Assembly (NCBI RefSeq): GCF_003576645.1
Contig: NC_044925.1
Span: 3,412,767 to 3,476,766 of the forward strand
Direction: 5' to 3'
DNA from: Ipomoea triloba
Lineage: Eukaryota; Streptophyta; Magnoliopsida; Solanales; Convolvulaceae
DNA length: 64,000 nt
Positions 35,370 through 46,540 of the stretch are shown in pieces. The notes beneath the pieces are model-generated. The model had not been told where the DNA came from. It saw nothing but the letters and a program-made list of their open reading frames with translations, and did no database searches. Made by a program: the position numbers and the translations under genes. Position 1 is the first letter of the stretch. The number at the start of each line of letters is the position of its first letter.

Positions 35370-35950
35370 ATGATAATGTGTATCAAATTTGCTAATAGGG
35401 CACAAAAGTCTCCAACCAAATGCGCCTAAAATTTCTAATCAAAATATAAAATAGTGTTATGTCAGGATGAGAAATTAAATTAGAAATAAAAATTTGGAGA
35501 GTGAATAGTATTACTCTTAACTATTAGTATGGATCTTAGGCTTATCTATTGAGAAGAAAATCCATACATAACAAGCTAAGTTGTTCACTAGTAACCACTT
35601 GTTACCATCCAGTTTGCACAAAAACCTATCTTTCAATGAATATATATAATATGGCACAAACATGATAATAATGTGTATCAAAATTGCTAGTAGGCCACAA
35701 AAGTCTCCAACCAAACGCGTCAAAATTTTCTAATCAAAATATAAAATAGTGTTATGTCAAGATGAGAAATTAAATTAGAAAAAATAAATGTAGGGTGAAT
35801 AGTATTACTCTTATCTATTAGTAGGATTTTACGCTTATCTACTTGAGAAGAAAATCCATACACAACAAGCCAAGTTGTTCACTAGTAACCACGTGTTACC
35901 ATCCAGTTCGCACAAAAACCTATCTTTTAATGAATATATCTAATATGGCA
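35370..35950. repeat. Tandem duplication, two units of about 294 bp
   Basis: The second unit repeats the first with few changes: gcacaaaagtctccaaccaa at about 35400 and ccacaaaagtctccaaccaa at 35694, then tagtgttatgtca, gaatagtattactctta, gagaagaaaatccataca and gttaccatccagtt in each. Non-coding. Confidence 0.8.
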
Positions 35951-36908
35951 CTTTCATTCCTACCTCACAAATTCAACACCAACTTTATAATGAAATAATT
36001 CATCTATTCTTAATTATGATAAACACTTCATATTTATAAATATGTAAGTTATAACATGTGAAGGTGACCTTTTGAAAATGAATATAATAATCCTAGCTAA
36101 TAACCTATCCAACAATGCCTTAGTCTAGTAAAACACCAGATCAGTAAGGAACTTAATTAAATATCCTTCCAACTAATTTGACTTCATTCAGAATTCGTAG
36201 CAGTTTGCCTGACTTTGGAGTAAACAAAATTACAGTTGATGATAGAGTTAAGAGGTGAATTTTACTTTGGAGTAAACAAAATGCATGTTGGCATGCATTT
36301 GGAATTTTAACATTAAAGAGCAAATTTTACTTCTAATTATTGGTTATGGTAATATTTAATTTTATTCTTTTAATTTTGTTTCATTATATCTTTGATTTTT
36401 GTTTACTTGTCATAATTAGTTGTGCAGTGGTGTATAAACTACAATTCATTTGTTAAAATTTGAAATAAAAAACATTATCGATATAAATTTTTTATTTATA
36501 TATTTTATGCAAATGTCTATAATTGTAAGATTACATTTTTTTTAGTTAGAATTTGAAATATGAAGTTTGAATTAATTAAATGATGTTTTAAGTTTATATT
36601 TATTAATGTAAATGTATTAGTTTGTTAAAATGAAAATTTTAGGACTTTAATTTTAAATTGTCAACAATTTAATAAAGCCTAATTCAAAATTCTGATAGCT
36701 CAATCTTTTAGAGTAAGTTAAAAGAAAATATTTAGTCAAATAAAAAATCAACTCAATCAACAGAAAAAAAAAAAAAAAAAAAAAAGCCTATTAATTGGAA
36801 TTTGGAGAGGATTGGCTCGAAGTTGTTGGGATTGGCCTTAATGAAATTCCTAGTTCTAACTTCTGAGTGGCTTATTTTTAGCAAAGAAGCGATGTCGTTT
36901 ATTTTATA
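35951..36908. other. AT-rich intergenic sequence
   Basis: A poly(A) run lies near 36762-36785. No gene recognised. Confidence 0.45.
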
Positions 36909-37479
36909 TGGGCCATGGTCCATTTAGCAGTACGGATCACAAAGCAAAATAACATCTTATCATTTTAATTACACTTTAAATTCATTTGATAATATTACTT
37001 TGTTTTTTACTTTTATTTTTCACACACATTAGTTTCATTATTATAGCAACATTAAACCATCATTTTAATTCTACTATAATTTCATTTGACAATATACGTT
37101 ATTGCATGAGCTCTCTATTTTTAGTTTCATTTTCCACACACGTGCCCTAGTTCAATTATAGTAACGTTGAAGTATAATTTTAATTACACTTCATGTTCAT
37201 TTGACAATATATATTATTGTACGAGTTTTGTTTTTAGTTTCATTTTTCAAACGCACTAGTTTTATTATAGCAACGCTAAATTATCATCTTAATTCTATTA
37301 TAGTTTCATTTGACATTATACATTATTGCATAAGCTCTATTTTTTGTTTCATTTTCCACATACATATACTAATTTCATTTTAACAACGCTAAAGTATAAT
37401 TTTAACTCTACTACAGTTTCATTTTATGATCATATTGAACCATAGTTTATATAGCGCTGTGTGGACCATGGTTCATCGG
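36909..37479. mobile_element. Foldback-family element with a tandem array core
   Basis: The ends are inverted: gccatggtccatttagcagt and agcgctgtgtggaccatggt. The core is about four diverged units of roughly 100-125 bp, each with cattttaattctactataat, tttcatttgacaatata and gtttcattttccacacac, starting near 36960, 37058, 37157, 37284 and (partial) 37396. Confidence 0.6.
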
Positions 37480-37940
37480 TTCCTGCCCATGGCGGGCTTG
37501 CGGGCTTAGAATTTAACATGAATAAAAAGATTTTTGCACAATTATTCCCAGTACCTAATATTTAATATTTAATATTTAATATAATAAAGATAAAATAGTG
37601 CTGATTTTGAGTTGCGTTTTAGTATTATTATTGATGCTATTAGTAGAGAAAATTGGGCTACTGAGATCCAGCCCAATCACTAGGTATTTTAGTACAATAT
37701 ACTTAAATGCAGTTGTGGCCCAGCCCATGCAATAAGTACCAATCTAACTTTTTGACAATGATGAAAAATTGAAAAAATGCAAATGAAAATGGTTGCTGGT
37801 ATATAAAGTGATTAGGTGATGAGACCAAGCAACTCGTGCAAAGTCTACAATACGGAGACATCCAACTTCGACTAGAAGTTTGAACAACTCATGTAACTCA
37901 ATCTCCAAATTCTCAACGAGTAAGCCATTTAATTCAGTTG
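37480..37940. other. Intergenic sequence
   Basis: Contains repeated tatttaatatttaatatttaatat (about 37557-37583). No gene recognised; the minus-strand ORF 38184-37744 runs into the adjacent foldback element and is a chance frame. Confidence 0.4.
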
Positions 37941-38268
37941 TTATACTGTGAACCGTGGTCATGGTTGATACTGCAGTTGTGTTGAACGGATACTGTAGTT
38001 GTGTTGAAAGGAAACTGCAGTTGCATGGAACAGAGGCCATTTCATCCGTCTGTAAATGCAGTTGTGTTGAACTAATACTGCAGTTGTGTTGAACGGATAC
38101 TACAGTTGTATTGAATGGATACTGCAATTGTGTTGAATGGACGAACGACCTCTGTTCCGCGTAACTGCAGTTTCCTTTCAACACAAACGCAGTATCCGTT
38201 CAACACAACTGTAGTATCAACCATAACCACGGTTCACAATGCATTGTGGACCATGGTCCACCATATAA
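37941..38268. mobile_element. Foldback MITE with CTGCAGTTGTGTTGAACGGATA words
   Basis: The arms are inverted over about 110 bp: gtgaaccgtggtcatggttg, then tactgcagttgtgttgaacg and aaggaaactgcagtt at left, and their reverse complements at right. Extra gtggaccatggtccac follows on the right, the terminal motif of the family. The core repeats ctgcagttgtgttgaa in tandem. It abuts the Pack-MULE-like element at 38278. Confidence 0.75.
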
Positions 38269-38856
38269 TTTGGGCGTGAGTAAAATCCTTTTTTGGTCCT
38301 AGACTTATTGTGCATTAGATACATTTAGTCCGGTCTTATTAATTTGACCACATTATACCCAGACTTTGTTAAAGTTGGACAATGTTAATCCAAAGTTACA
38401 ATCACAGTTTGTTAGCCGTGAAATTGAAGGGCAATTCCGTCTTTTCAAGTCCAGATCTTAATCACCGCACTTGTTTCTTGGTCTCCTCAGTCAAAGACCA
38501 GTAACAGAGCAACAAGAAAACCTTAGTCTTGAAGATCGATTCAGTCTTGAACCATAACAGCGTAACAGAGCAACCGACGGTCGACGACAAAGCCAAGCTC
38601 CAAGGCCGACGACGAAGCCAAATACAACCGACGCTGCCGCCTCCCGCCCTCCCCTGCGAATCTGCGACGAAGCCGGCAAACGACGACGAAGCTAAAGCCG
38701 ACGACGCTGCCTCCTTCCCTCACCTGCGAATTTGCGAATCTGGGTATGTCTTCTTCATTGTTAATCTGCGACCTCTGCTCGGCTCTGTTCATTGTTAATC
38801 GGGTATTGTAATCGGATCTATGCGTTTTCGAGTCACTAGATAGGGGGGTTTCGAAA

Positions 38857-39120
38857 ATGGAGAAGAACAGCAATGGTTCTGTCCTGTTCTCCTCTCCGTC
38901 AACCACCTCGGTCGCCGTCGCCGCCGCGAAGTCCCCTCCAGCCTTGTCCTGCTCATTTGTTTCTTTCTTGAGTTCTTGTTTTCTTTCCCCTGTCAGCCGG
39001 CCTTATTTCTCATGTTTCTGTGTTAAAGTTTTAATCTTTGTCCCTGTTAATGGAGTTTTGATCATGATCATAATCATGGCTTTGATTTTTGGGAAATGGA
39101 AAGAAGGGGGTTTGGGGTGA
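38857..39120 (+). CDS. Unidentified 87-codon reading frame inside the Pack-MULE
   Basis: Starts MEKNSNGSVLFSSPSTTS, followed by an alanine-rich stretch and a hydrophobic region. It lies in GC-rich DNA unlike the AT-rich surroundings and may be a first exon captured from a host gene, with intron-like sequence after about 38950. I do not recognise the source. A captured fragment or a chance frame are both possible. Confidence 0.3.
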   Translation: MEKNSNGSVLFSSPSTTSVAVAAAKSPPALSCSFVSFLSSCFLSPVSRPYFSCFCVKVLIFVPVNGVLIMIIIMALIFGKWKEGGLG

Positions 39121-39227
39121 TGAAGCCCTCGTAGTTGGCCACCCTTAACACAAAAATTCAAAATTTGATGGTTTCTACCCGGCAGCAGCGCCTACCTCCG
39201 ACGCAGCAAGCTTTCATTTACACAACA

Positions 39228-39461
39228 ATGGCTGACGTAGAACACGATGTGGCGACAGGACATCCAAAGAAGAGAAGTTTCAAGAGGGGTTTGAAGACGA
39301 AGCCTTTGGCCCTTGATAAAGAAGCCCCGCAAAGCAAAATGTGAGGCTCCATCGTGTGAGAAGCCAGAGCCAGTGAAGACTCATTTGAGGAACTGATTAT
39401 TGTTACTGAGATGATTGGCAGTGTTATTGGAGTTTATAATGGTAAAACCTTCAATCAAATT
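39228..39461 (+). pseudogene. RPS15: Ribosomal protein S15 (uS19) fragment, captured
   Basis: The start MADVEHDVATGHPKKRSFK corresponds to the N-terminus of plant cytosolic S15. About 30 residues are then missing before RGLKTKPLAL. After a frame change [22 protein letters not shown] and, in a further frame, [21 protein letters not shown] follow in the correct order. The similarity stops after FNQ; the C-terminal third is absent. Two frame changes and an internal deletion make it non-functional. S15 is part of the 40S subunit head. No intron is visible within the fragment, but I cannot say whether it came from cDNA. It lies between the inverted repeats of the element at 38278-39713. Confidence 0.85.
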
Positions 39462-39722
39462 GGATTTAACGTCACTAGATAATAATGTATGCAACAGAGG
39501 AAGTGGGTTTAAAGTGAAAATGGTGCTGATGAAGAAAACCAATGGAAAGGACAAAAATGCCCTTCAATTTCACGGTAGTTTAATGTCAGTTTGGACAGTG
39601 GACTAACATTGTCCAACTTTAAGAAAGTCCGGGTATAATGTGGTCAAATTAATAAGACCGGATTAAATGTGTCCAATGCACAATAAGTGTAGGACCAAAA
39701 AAAGATTTTACTCTTTGCGCAT

Positions 39723-41661
39723 TTAATTAGTGTAATAGTTAGTTTCATTATGAATATTGATGTCCTAAGTTTGAAAGAATAAGTCTTTAAAAAAGAAAAA
39801 ATAAATAAAAATAAAAATAAAAAAAAGGCCAGGGTGAATAAACTTTGTTGAACTTTTTATGTTTTGTTTGAAAATAAATGTGTACTAAAATAAATAAATG
39901 TTTAATGATTACCGGAGTTAATTAATTTCTCAACAACACTTATGAATGCTAGATTTTTAAGCTTATAATTTTCATGTTTTCTTCTAAACTGAAGAATCGT
40001 ACCAACTGAAATCATAATCCATGATTTAAATTTGAAATTTATTTTAACTAGCCAATTTCCATATATACCAAATGAACTAGTAAACTTTTTGGATTTCAGA
40101 ATTTTAACACATTCTCAGTATGAAAAATCTTGTGTTAAAGACATTCATAACATTATTTATGAATTTCGTCATTATGCATTTCTCATGCATAAAAGTCATG
40201 GCATGCCTTCATTCAGAAATATCACGAAATATTTCCAAGACTTTCTGCCTTTATCAGAAATATAACAAATATTCGAAGGCTTTATATTTTTTTCATAAAT
40301 ATAAAAAATATTTCCAGAGCTTTCTGCCTTACCCAGAAATATAAAGAATATTCTCAAGACTTTCTGCCTCACCTAGAAAAAATATTTCAAGAATTTCACA
40401 AGGATAAAATTTTCTATTGTGCTAAAATATCAATAATTCATGCATGATATTGAAAATAATTTCATCTTATCATCATGCAACATAACTCACTAACCATGTA
40501 TATGATACCAGAAATATTGACAACACCAAACTACACCAAATTTGACAATTTACGGCACACCAAGATACAACTTATAATTTATCTGTATCTTGTAACCCAT
40601 AGAATGACATATTGCAGGAGGTCATTGCTATGTACAAATTCTCTAATTATGCATACAACCGAGACAAAATCTCAAATATAAAAATATTTATATGCATGCA
40701 TAAATAAATCCTTGTATTTAACAGGCTATCAAAAACTTCAAAAGAATTTCATGCATCATCTTCTAGACATGATACAGAACTTTGTCAGAAAGTAAAATAA
40801 AACTTCCATTGCTGAGGTCGAGACAAATAAAAAGTACCGTACTGATTACATCTTGCAACTTGTATATACTTTTATACTTCATCTCTTTCGACCTTTGATG
40901 CATTAATATAGTACACCCACCATAGGGAAATACATAACTTTCTTGTGACAAAAATGATTTATTTTTACGAAACCACTTTTACATATCTCACTAATCATCT
41001 TCGCATAATTAGTCATGATTCTGAGGGAAGACGGAAATAAAACTTCATAGCATGTATTCAAACCACATGTACATGCCATGAACACCATGCAAAAACCACA
41101 CGGAAATCTTCTTGTACAATAAAATGATAGACCCAAAAGTGATTTATGACATCCTTACCACCAAATTCAAAATTCTCATTTCGAAATATTTCCGTGATGG
41201 GAAACTGTTATTACACGTTTGACATCTTGTCTTCAAAACTTTCAAGACAAAACCAATGATCACAGGTTTAGAAACTTTAAAGCTTATAGATTGTTAGAAA
41301 AAATGTTGATATTCTTTATTACATTTGAGATGCAACAAAAATACAGAAGAACAAGGGAACAAAATCGGATCATTTGATATCAATCACTTTCCCATAAACT
41401 TTAAATCTCCCTCAGAAAAAGCAACAAGGTTCAAGATTTAATCTTGACATACAAGAAAATAAATGAAATTCTTAAGTTGCTTTAGTTAAGAATTTCCTGT
41501 AGAACTATAAGACTATGAAATATCGTGGGTCTTGCAAGTTAATTAGTTGCATGTTCATTGTCTCCATCTTTCATATGTCTTTCCAAAATATTTATATGAA
41601 ATATTTTAACTGTTAAGAGAGGTTAAATGGAAGTTGAGATATTTTGAAATTTTAGCTTCCA
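39723..41661. other. AT-rich intergenic sequence
   Basis: Apart from the tandem array at 40205-40395 nothing is recognised. Short overlapping ORFs on both strands have no family signatures. Confidence 0.4.
40205..40395. repeat. Tandem array, about 57-bp unit, three copies
   Basis: Each unit contains aaatatttcca-like, gactttctgcct or gctttctgcct, and cagaaatataa. Confidence 0.6.
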
Positions 41662-41670
41662 TAAGATATA

Positions 41671-42259
41671 GGGAAAATAGTCAAATACACCCCTGAACTT
41701 TACTCAAAAGTACAATTAGGACCTTCAACTTTAAAAATGTTCAATTAAACACTTGAACTTGTCATTTTAAGGCATCTAAACCCAGTAGCCGGTTATTCAC
41801 TTGGAATAACCGGTCATTTGAATTTCCAACCATTTTCCGGCGAAAGAAAAAAGCTCCGGCGATAAAAATAAATTAAAATCACGCCTTCTACACTGGAGAA
41901 GACGACCGGCCGGTCGTCTTCTCAGGTGGAGAAGGCGACCTCTGGTCGTCCTCTCCATCCCTCTCCGATGGAGAGGACGACCAGTCCGGTCGTCTCCACC
42001 GGACATCGTCTTTTCCTGGAGAAGACGACCGGAAAATGTTCCGGTAGATTTTTATTTATTTATTTATTTATTTTTTGCGGTGGTCAACTGATTAGCGGCG
42101 GTCAACGTCAAAAATTTATCGGTAACCTGTTGGTTACCGGTAAATTAGGCTTATTTGACTCAAAATGACAAGTTCAAGTGTTTAATTGAACCTTTTTAAA
42201 GTTGAAGGGCGTAATTGCACTTTTGAGTAAAGTTCAGGGGTGTATTTGACCCTTTTCCC
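41671..42259. mobile_element. MULE-type MITE with 9-bp target duplication and GC-rich core
   Basis: Perfect flanking duplication taagatata (41662-41670 and 42260-42268). The inverted arms of over 100 bp start gggaaaa and share caaatacacccctgaacttt, actcaaaagt and aattaaacacttgaacttgt. The core (41780-42130) is GC-rich with repeated and inverted gagaagacgaccgg, ggagaggacgacc and ccggtcgtc words, similar in style to the core of the element at 33431-33930. Non-coding; the short ORFs over the core arise from the repeats. Confidence 0.87.
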
Positions 42260-42343
42260 TAAGATATATATAGAAAATAATATATATCTTCCTTAATTTG
42301 GAAATAATAGAAATGTATGCGCAAGTTTATGAAGTGCATGCAT

Positions 42344-42344
<1 letters not shown>

Positions 42345-42387
<43 letters not shown>
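42345..42387. repeat. (AT)n microsatellite
   Basis: Pure AT dinucleotide run of about 40 bp. Confidence 0.9.
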
Positions 42388-42388
<1 letters not shown>

Positions 42389-42528
42389 CATGCATACACT
42401 CATAACCACATAATTACTTCGCGAAAGTCAACCACACATTTGTGATGCATGAATCTTTATTCACTTCATCAGTTCACAACATTCCGAAGGGTGAGACACC
42501 GAATCGTAATGACTTTATTACGAATTGT

Positions 42529-42724
42529 TTTTTTTTTTTGAGTAATATTGACCCTGCTAGAATGTAGTACCTGTTCATAACAACTTTTCTCAACCAAATA
42601 AAGCTCAAAGAGTCAATATCGCCTCTACTGAGGCTGAAACCCACCCCCTCCTATGTGGGATGCAACTGGGTACCACTAGACCACAAGGTCTTTAGCATAA
42701 GAAATGTCAAGCATGGGATTCAAA
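42529..42724 (-). mobile_element. tRNA-derived SINE, AAAGACCTTG family
   Basis: On the minus strand the head AAAGACCTTGTGGTCTAGTGG (box A) is followed by gggtttcagcctcag (box B-like), gttgagaaaagttgtt and a poly(A) tail (poly(T) at 42528-42539 on +). It is flanked by gactttattacgaattgt (42511-42528) and gactttattaggaattgt (42725-42742), a 17/18 target-site duplication. It is related to 5183-5358. Confidence 0.85.
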
Positions 42725-42742
42725 GACTTTATTAGGAATTGT

Positions 42743-44820
42743 TAATTACTACGAATGGTTAAAGTTACCATTCGACCAGCCACATACCTTCGAATGGGCA
42801 GATTCTTTCGGGCTCAATTGTTCGGAAATTAGCTTCTCACCGGTTAACATCTCGATCCTAGAACTGAGTACTTTTCGGTTCCAACCTTTCGTAAAATTCA
42901 TATTTCCTAAATAACTTTCTACCAAACTAAAATAATATTTACAACTCCACATATCCAGAATGAGTGGTAAACAAAGTGTTTGACGAAAAGCCCTAGCCGA
43001 TCGAATGAGGACTTAGGAGTCCAAGTTTGACGTAACTTGGTGCTTGTGCCTTGAACTTCCTTGAGTTAGACATTGTTTTCATTCTATCTAATCTACCTTA
43101 GCCTACTACTTGCATAAGACCTAGTGAAAGGCTCCAACTCCCCATTTTAATTGATTGTTTGATCTTTTGTCTTTCATGGTTGTTACTTTTGAAATCAATG
43201 CTATTCAATGTTTCTTTTACTTCGGTTGATTCTAGTAACTCTTGGTGACAAACTCCTCCGAATGCCATATCCTTGACTTTGCTCCAATTTGCCATCCTTA
43301 GAGAAAGACACTTGGGGATTCCATCTTTGTTTACACTCATCCACCCACCACCCTAAATTGCACTTGTCACGTGGTGATTGTGACTTTTAGCATCTCCGGA
43401 AGGTTACCCCTTTTCTTTCCACTAGAGTAACTCTGTGATCTTGGAATTCACCTCTTTTGCCCATTTATCTTGGGGCCCCCCTCTTGCTCGAGGATAAGCT
43501 ATATTCATGCTAATAGGTTCCCCACCTACTGGGTGTAATATGTGTTTCACCCTCACCTACGCCGGTCGGCAGAGGGACCATCACATGGGTTTGATTTCCT
43601 GCCACCCACTCGTACTCTTCGTCTTGGAGGGTCACAGGCATCCCTCGGGCACCCTTACTGGACTCAATCTGAGGTTTTGTGGCTGGTTTGCCTGAAAACC
43701 AGGTTGGCCCTTGCCCTAGGTACCAACTAAAATGTTAACAACCCCTTGATACGTGGGGACAATTTCCATCTCTGGCGTAATAGAGTGGGCCCTCTTGGCC
43801 CCTCTGCCAGTCCACCTAGGGGCGCTCGCTCCTTCCCTGCCCCGTGGAGGTTGAGGTTCATGGAACATTTCTCTTGGGATCCGGCCATTTTGATTTACTC
43901 AGGTTTGAAAAAAAAAGATTGGTAAAGCTAGGAACGTGGACTTGTCGTAGCATGCTTACAGAGGCCTGGTTTTGTTGGGATTGGGTCCACCATAAACTGG
44001 GTATAACGATATTGAATGAAATAGAAAATTAATAATATTGGGGCATGAAGCCCAATAAAATACGTACAAAGCCCAAAAAGTACTGGCCTAATTGTCTAAG
44101 ATGGCGGTCCAAGAATAAAGAGGCTAATAAACGACGTACTTCAAATCCAGGGGGACGGATAGATAATATATAAGGAATGGGAATGAATAATAACTAATAA
44201 AATGGGACTAGTAAATAATAAACACTAAAAAGAAGGGAGACTAAATAAATAACAAATAATAAAGAACCTTGACAGGGACTTGACCCCTGTCTCTCCGAGG
44301 AAATGGATAAGGCTAAAATCACTTGACCAGAGAAGTCCTTGTGCTCTTGATTCAAGTCCTAAACAGACCAGGGGCCTGCCATATATATTGTTAGGAGACC
44401 ACCGTGGGCCAAAAACGTGTATGGCCCCTAAGCACACGCCCCCTTTCCTCCCACATGTCGATACGCACGTACCTAGCCGCCATATTACGTTCCACGCGTC
44501 CGCTAGCACGTACCCCCCTTCGCGGTATGTTCCTAGCCCTCGTAGTATATGCCCAACCACCATGGTAGTACCTAGCCGCCATGGCATGTACCCTTTTCAC
44601 CTTACTCAACCACTATGGTACATACCTAGCCGTCATGGCAAGTACCCCCTCCTTACCATGCATACATGCCACCATCCCCGTACATCCACACACCCCGCCG
44701 CTATACCGCCACGCACGTCACCACCGCCATGCAACCATGCACCTAACCGATGCACTCCCATCCCCGTTGGCCCAACCCCATATCCCCATCAATAATAATG
44801 TTAAACTAAGTAAATAATAA
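42743..44820. other. Moderate-GC region, probable decayed LTR-element sequence
   Basis: 42743-44100 is less AT-rich than the surroundings, with several 60-80-codon frames, none of a recognisable domain. 43440-43870 looks like gypsy-type intergenic/LTR debris by composition only. No paired LTRs, primer binding site or polymerase motifs were found, so the class is not claimed. Confidence 0.3.
44440..44670. repeat. Array of GTACCTAGCCGCCATGG-type words
   Basis: Repeated cgtacctagccgccat, gtagtacctagccgccatgg and acatacctagccgtcatggc at irregular 40-70-bp spacing. The long ORFs on both strands here (for example 44280-44795) come from this C-rich repeat and are not considered genes. Confidence 0.55.
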
Positions 44821-44861
44821 TATATTAATTATAGATAATAAATCTATGTTAGGGTACATAA

Positions 44862-44900
44862 TCTATCCTATATATAAAAACAATATCCTCCTCCCAATTT
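44862..44900 (+). mobile_element. Helitron-like 5' end
   Basis: TCTATCCTATATATAAAAAC preceded by A, then caatatcctcc. The same style of start (TCTATACTGTATATAAAAG, then taatatcctcc) is at 46500. These resemble plant Helitron 5' termini. No matching 3' hairpin plus CTAG was found downstream, so the element length is unknown. The ARF fragment at 45247-45751 would lie inside it. Confidence 0.4.
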
Positions 44901-45246
44901 TTCCCGCCCAAACTTAATGGCATTTTAGTAAAATCATTTAGTTTATTAATTTATTAATTTATTAATTAATTGTCCATATATATTTATTTTATTCATTTAT
45001 TAATTTATTCATATATATATATATATAAACAAAAGTGCCTGGATAATTTTTTCTGTCCAAACATGGACATTTTTATAAAATTAAACTCAAAATTATTTTA
45101 GTAAAATCATTAATTTTATTAATCAACCATATATATTTTCATAAAATTAGCAATCAATTATTATTACAATTAAAATTAATTATACTTTCCTTTGAGAGGA
45201 CCCTTTGTTTCAAAATTTTTGTGCTATATATATCACCATATTTACA

Positions 45247-45751
45247 GGACAAGCCCATCTGAATTTATCATTCCATATGACTAGAGTCTCTAAAAAACAA
45301 TTACTCCATAGGAATGAGATTTAAAATGAGGTTTGAAGGGGAAGAAGCTCCCGAGCAGAGGTATGTCACATGTGTTAGCATTGTTGAGGGTGATGTGTCT
45401 TTTCTTCGTATCAATTCTAGACCAGTAACTAATATTATGAGTGTTTTGTGGTGGTCTTTTTAGGTTTACTGGAACTATTGCTGGCATTGAAGATCGTGAT
45501 CCCCACAAGTGGTCGAAATCAAAATGGAGATGTCTAAAGGTAATACCCTTGTGTTTGAAAGGGAGGGGTTTGGTGATACATTTTTATTTGTGATGCCTAA
45601 AGTGATATGTATTGCTATCTTTAGGTGCGGTGGGATGAAACTTCAACGATTCCAAGGCCTGATCAGATTTCACCTTGGAAAATAGAGTCAATTCTTTCTC
45701 CTTCTACACTAAATCCACTAATTTGTGCCAAGTTTTCCCCTCAAAATTTAG
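45247..45751 (+). pseudogene. Auxin response factor (ARF) gene fragment
   Basis: Three exon-like blocks encode part of the ARF middle domain (Auxin_resp). Block 1 (45247-45360): [11 protein letters not shown], then after a frame-breaking deletion [20 protein letters not shown] and APEQR. Block 2 (45464-45539): FTGTIAGIEDRDPHKWSKSK and WRCLK. Block 3 (45625-45751): VRWDETSTIPRPDQISPWKI and SILSPSTLNPL. The introns between them have GT-AG ends. It most resembles ARF1/ARF2-type repressors. In the family, residues like QYME stand between PYD and SLKNN; their loss with a frameshift here, and the absence of the B3 DNA-binding and PB1 regions, show a dead fragment. It may have been captured by a Helitron-like element starting at 44862 (inference). 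Confidence 0.88.
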
Positions 45752-45901
45752 GTGCATTTATTATAAATTAATTTCTATTAAATAATCATACTTTACTATG
45801 TGTTTATGTTTATTGGTTATAATGTTATTTATAAACAAGAAAATTGCAAATTTTATTTACAAAATTACGATCAAATAATGATTTTAGTCTCCAATTATCT
45901 A

Positions 45902-45905
<4 letters not shown>

Positions 45906-45958
<53 letters not shown>
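45906..45958. repeat. (AAT)n microsatellite
   Basis: An uninterrupted run of aat/ata triplets; a second one is at 46450-46484. Confidence 0.9.
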
Positions 45959-45960
<2 letters not shown>

Positions 45961-46449
45961 TCTCTAATTCTTGATGATTTATTTTTGTTTTAAAATGATT
46001 GAGGAGGAGAAGGAGAGAGAAGAATTTTTGTTTTTTCCTTTGATAATCTCGGTCAAAATAAGAGGAAGGGAGAAGAAATATTTAGCCAATAAATTCCTAG
46101 CCAATCATAATTAAAACTAATAAGACTAATTGATAAATCATAACAATTAGAAATATTAGGATAGGATGATTTTGTGAAGTATATCCATTACCATTTATAT
46201 ATGTATATATAATTAACGTATGTATATTAATTTATATATATTTACATATCTATATATAACGTACATACATCATATATATATCTTTGATTATAAATCTTCA
46301 TCTTAGTAATCTTAATATTTATCCATATAATACATATGCATATTAGCATATATATGTACCGTATAGTATATATATTATATTAAATATATATGTATATATC
46401 AAAATAGTGATGATAATAATGACTATTATAAATGTTTGCAAAAATAGTG

Positions 46450-46484
<35 letters not shown>
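46450..46484. repeat. (AAT)n microsatellite
   Basis: An uninterrupted run of aat triplets directly upstream of the Helitron-like start at 46500. Confidence 0.85.
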
Positions 46485-46485
<1 letters not shown>

Positions 46486-46499
46486 TATAATAATCTATA

Positions 46500-46540
46500 T
46501 CTATACTGTATATAAAAGTAATATCCTCCAAAATTTGTTG
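46500..46540 (+). mobile_element. Second Helitron-like 5' end
   Basis: TCTATACTGTATATAAAAG preceded by A (46499) and followed by taatatcctcc, the same pattern as at 44862. No 3' hairpin with CTAG was located. Confidence 0.4.

Larger units (their letters stand above)
38278..39713. mobile_element. Pack-MULE-like element carrying gene fragments
   Basis: The terminal inverted repeats are about 155 bp with high similarity: the left starts gagtaaaatccttttttggt and the right end is the reverse of gagtaaaatctttttttggt; both include cttattgtgcatt, ccggtcttattaatttgacc and aaagttggacaatgtta. The flanks tttgggcgt (38269-38277) and tttgcgcat (39714-39722) match at 7 of 9 positions, as an aged 9-bp Mutator duplication. 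The inside is GC-rich in the left half (38560-38960) and holds a ribosomal protein S15 fragment (39228-39461). No transposase is present. Captured host sequence between MULE-type ends is the definition of a Pack-MULE. Confidence 0.82.

Noticed and set aside
37744..38184. A 146-codon ORF with repeated TQLQYPFNTT
   Set aside because: The periodic peptide is the translation of the tandem words of the foldback element at 37941-38268.
40205..40395. CRISPR-like spaced repeats
   Set aside because: The roughly 57-bp units are contiguous diverged tandem repeats without distinct spacers, in a plant nuclear context.
42743..44100. A gypsy or caulimovirus-like polyprotein
   Set aside because: Composition is suggestive, but no protease, RT, RNase H or integrase motif could be read in any frame.
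44280..44795. A 171-codon proline/threonine/histidine-rich ORF
   Set aside because: It runs through a C-rich repeat of CCTAGCCGCCATGG-type words, is open in other frames as well, and shows no domain.
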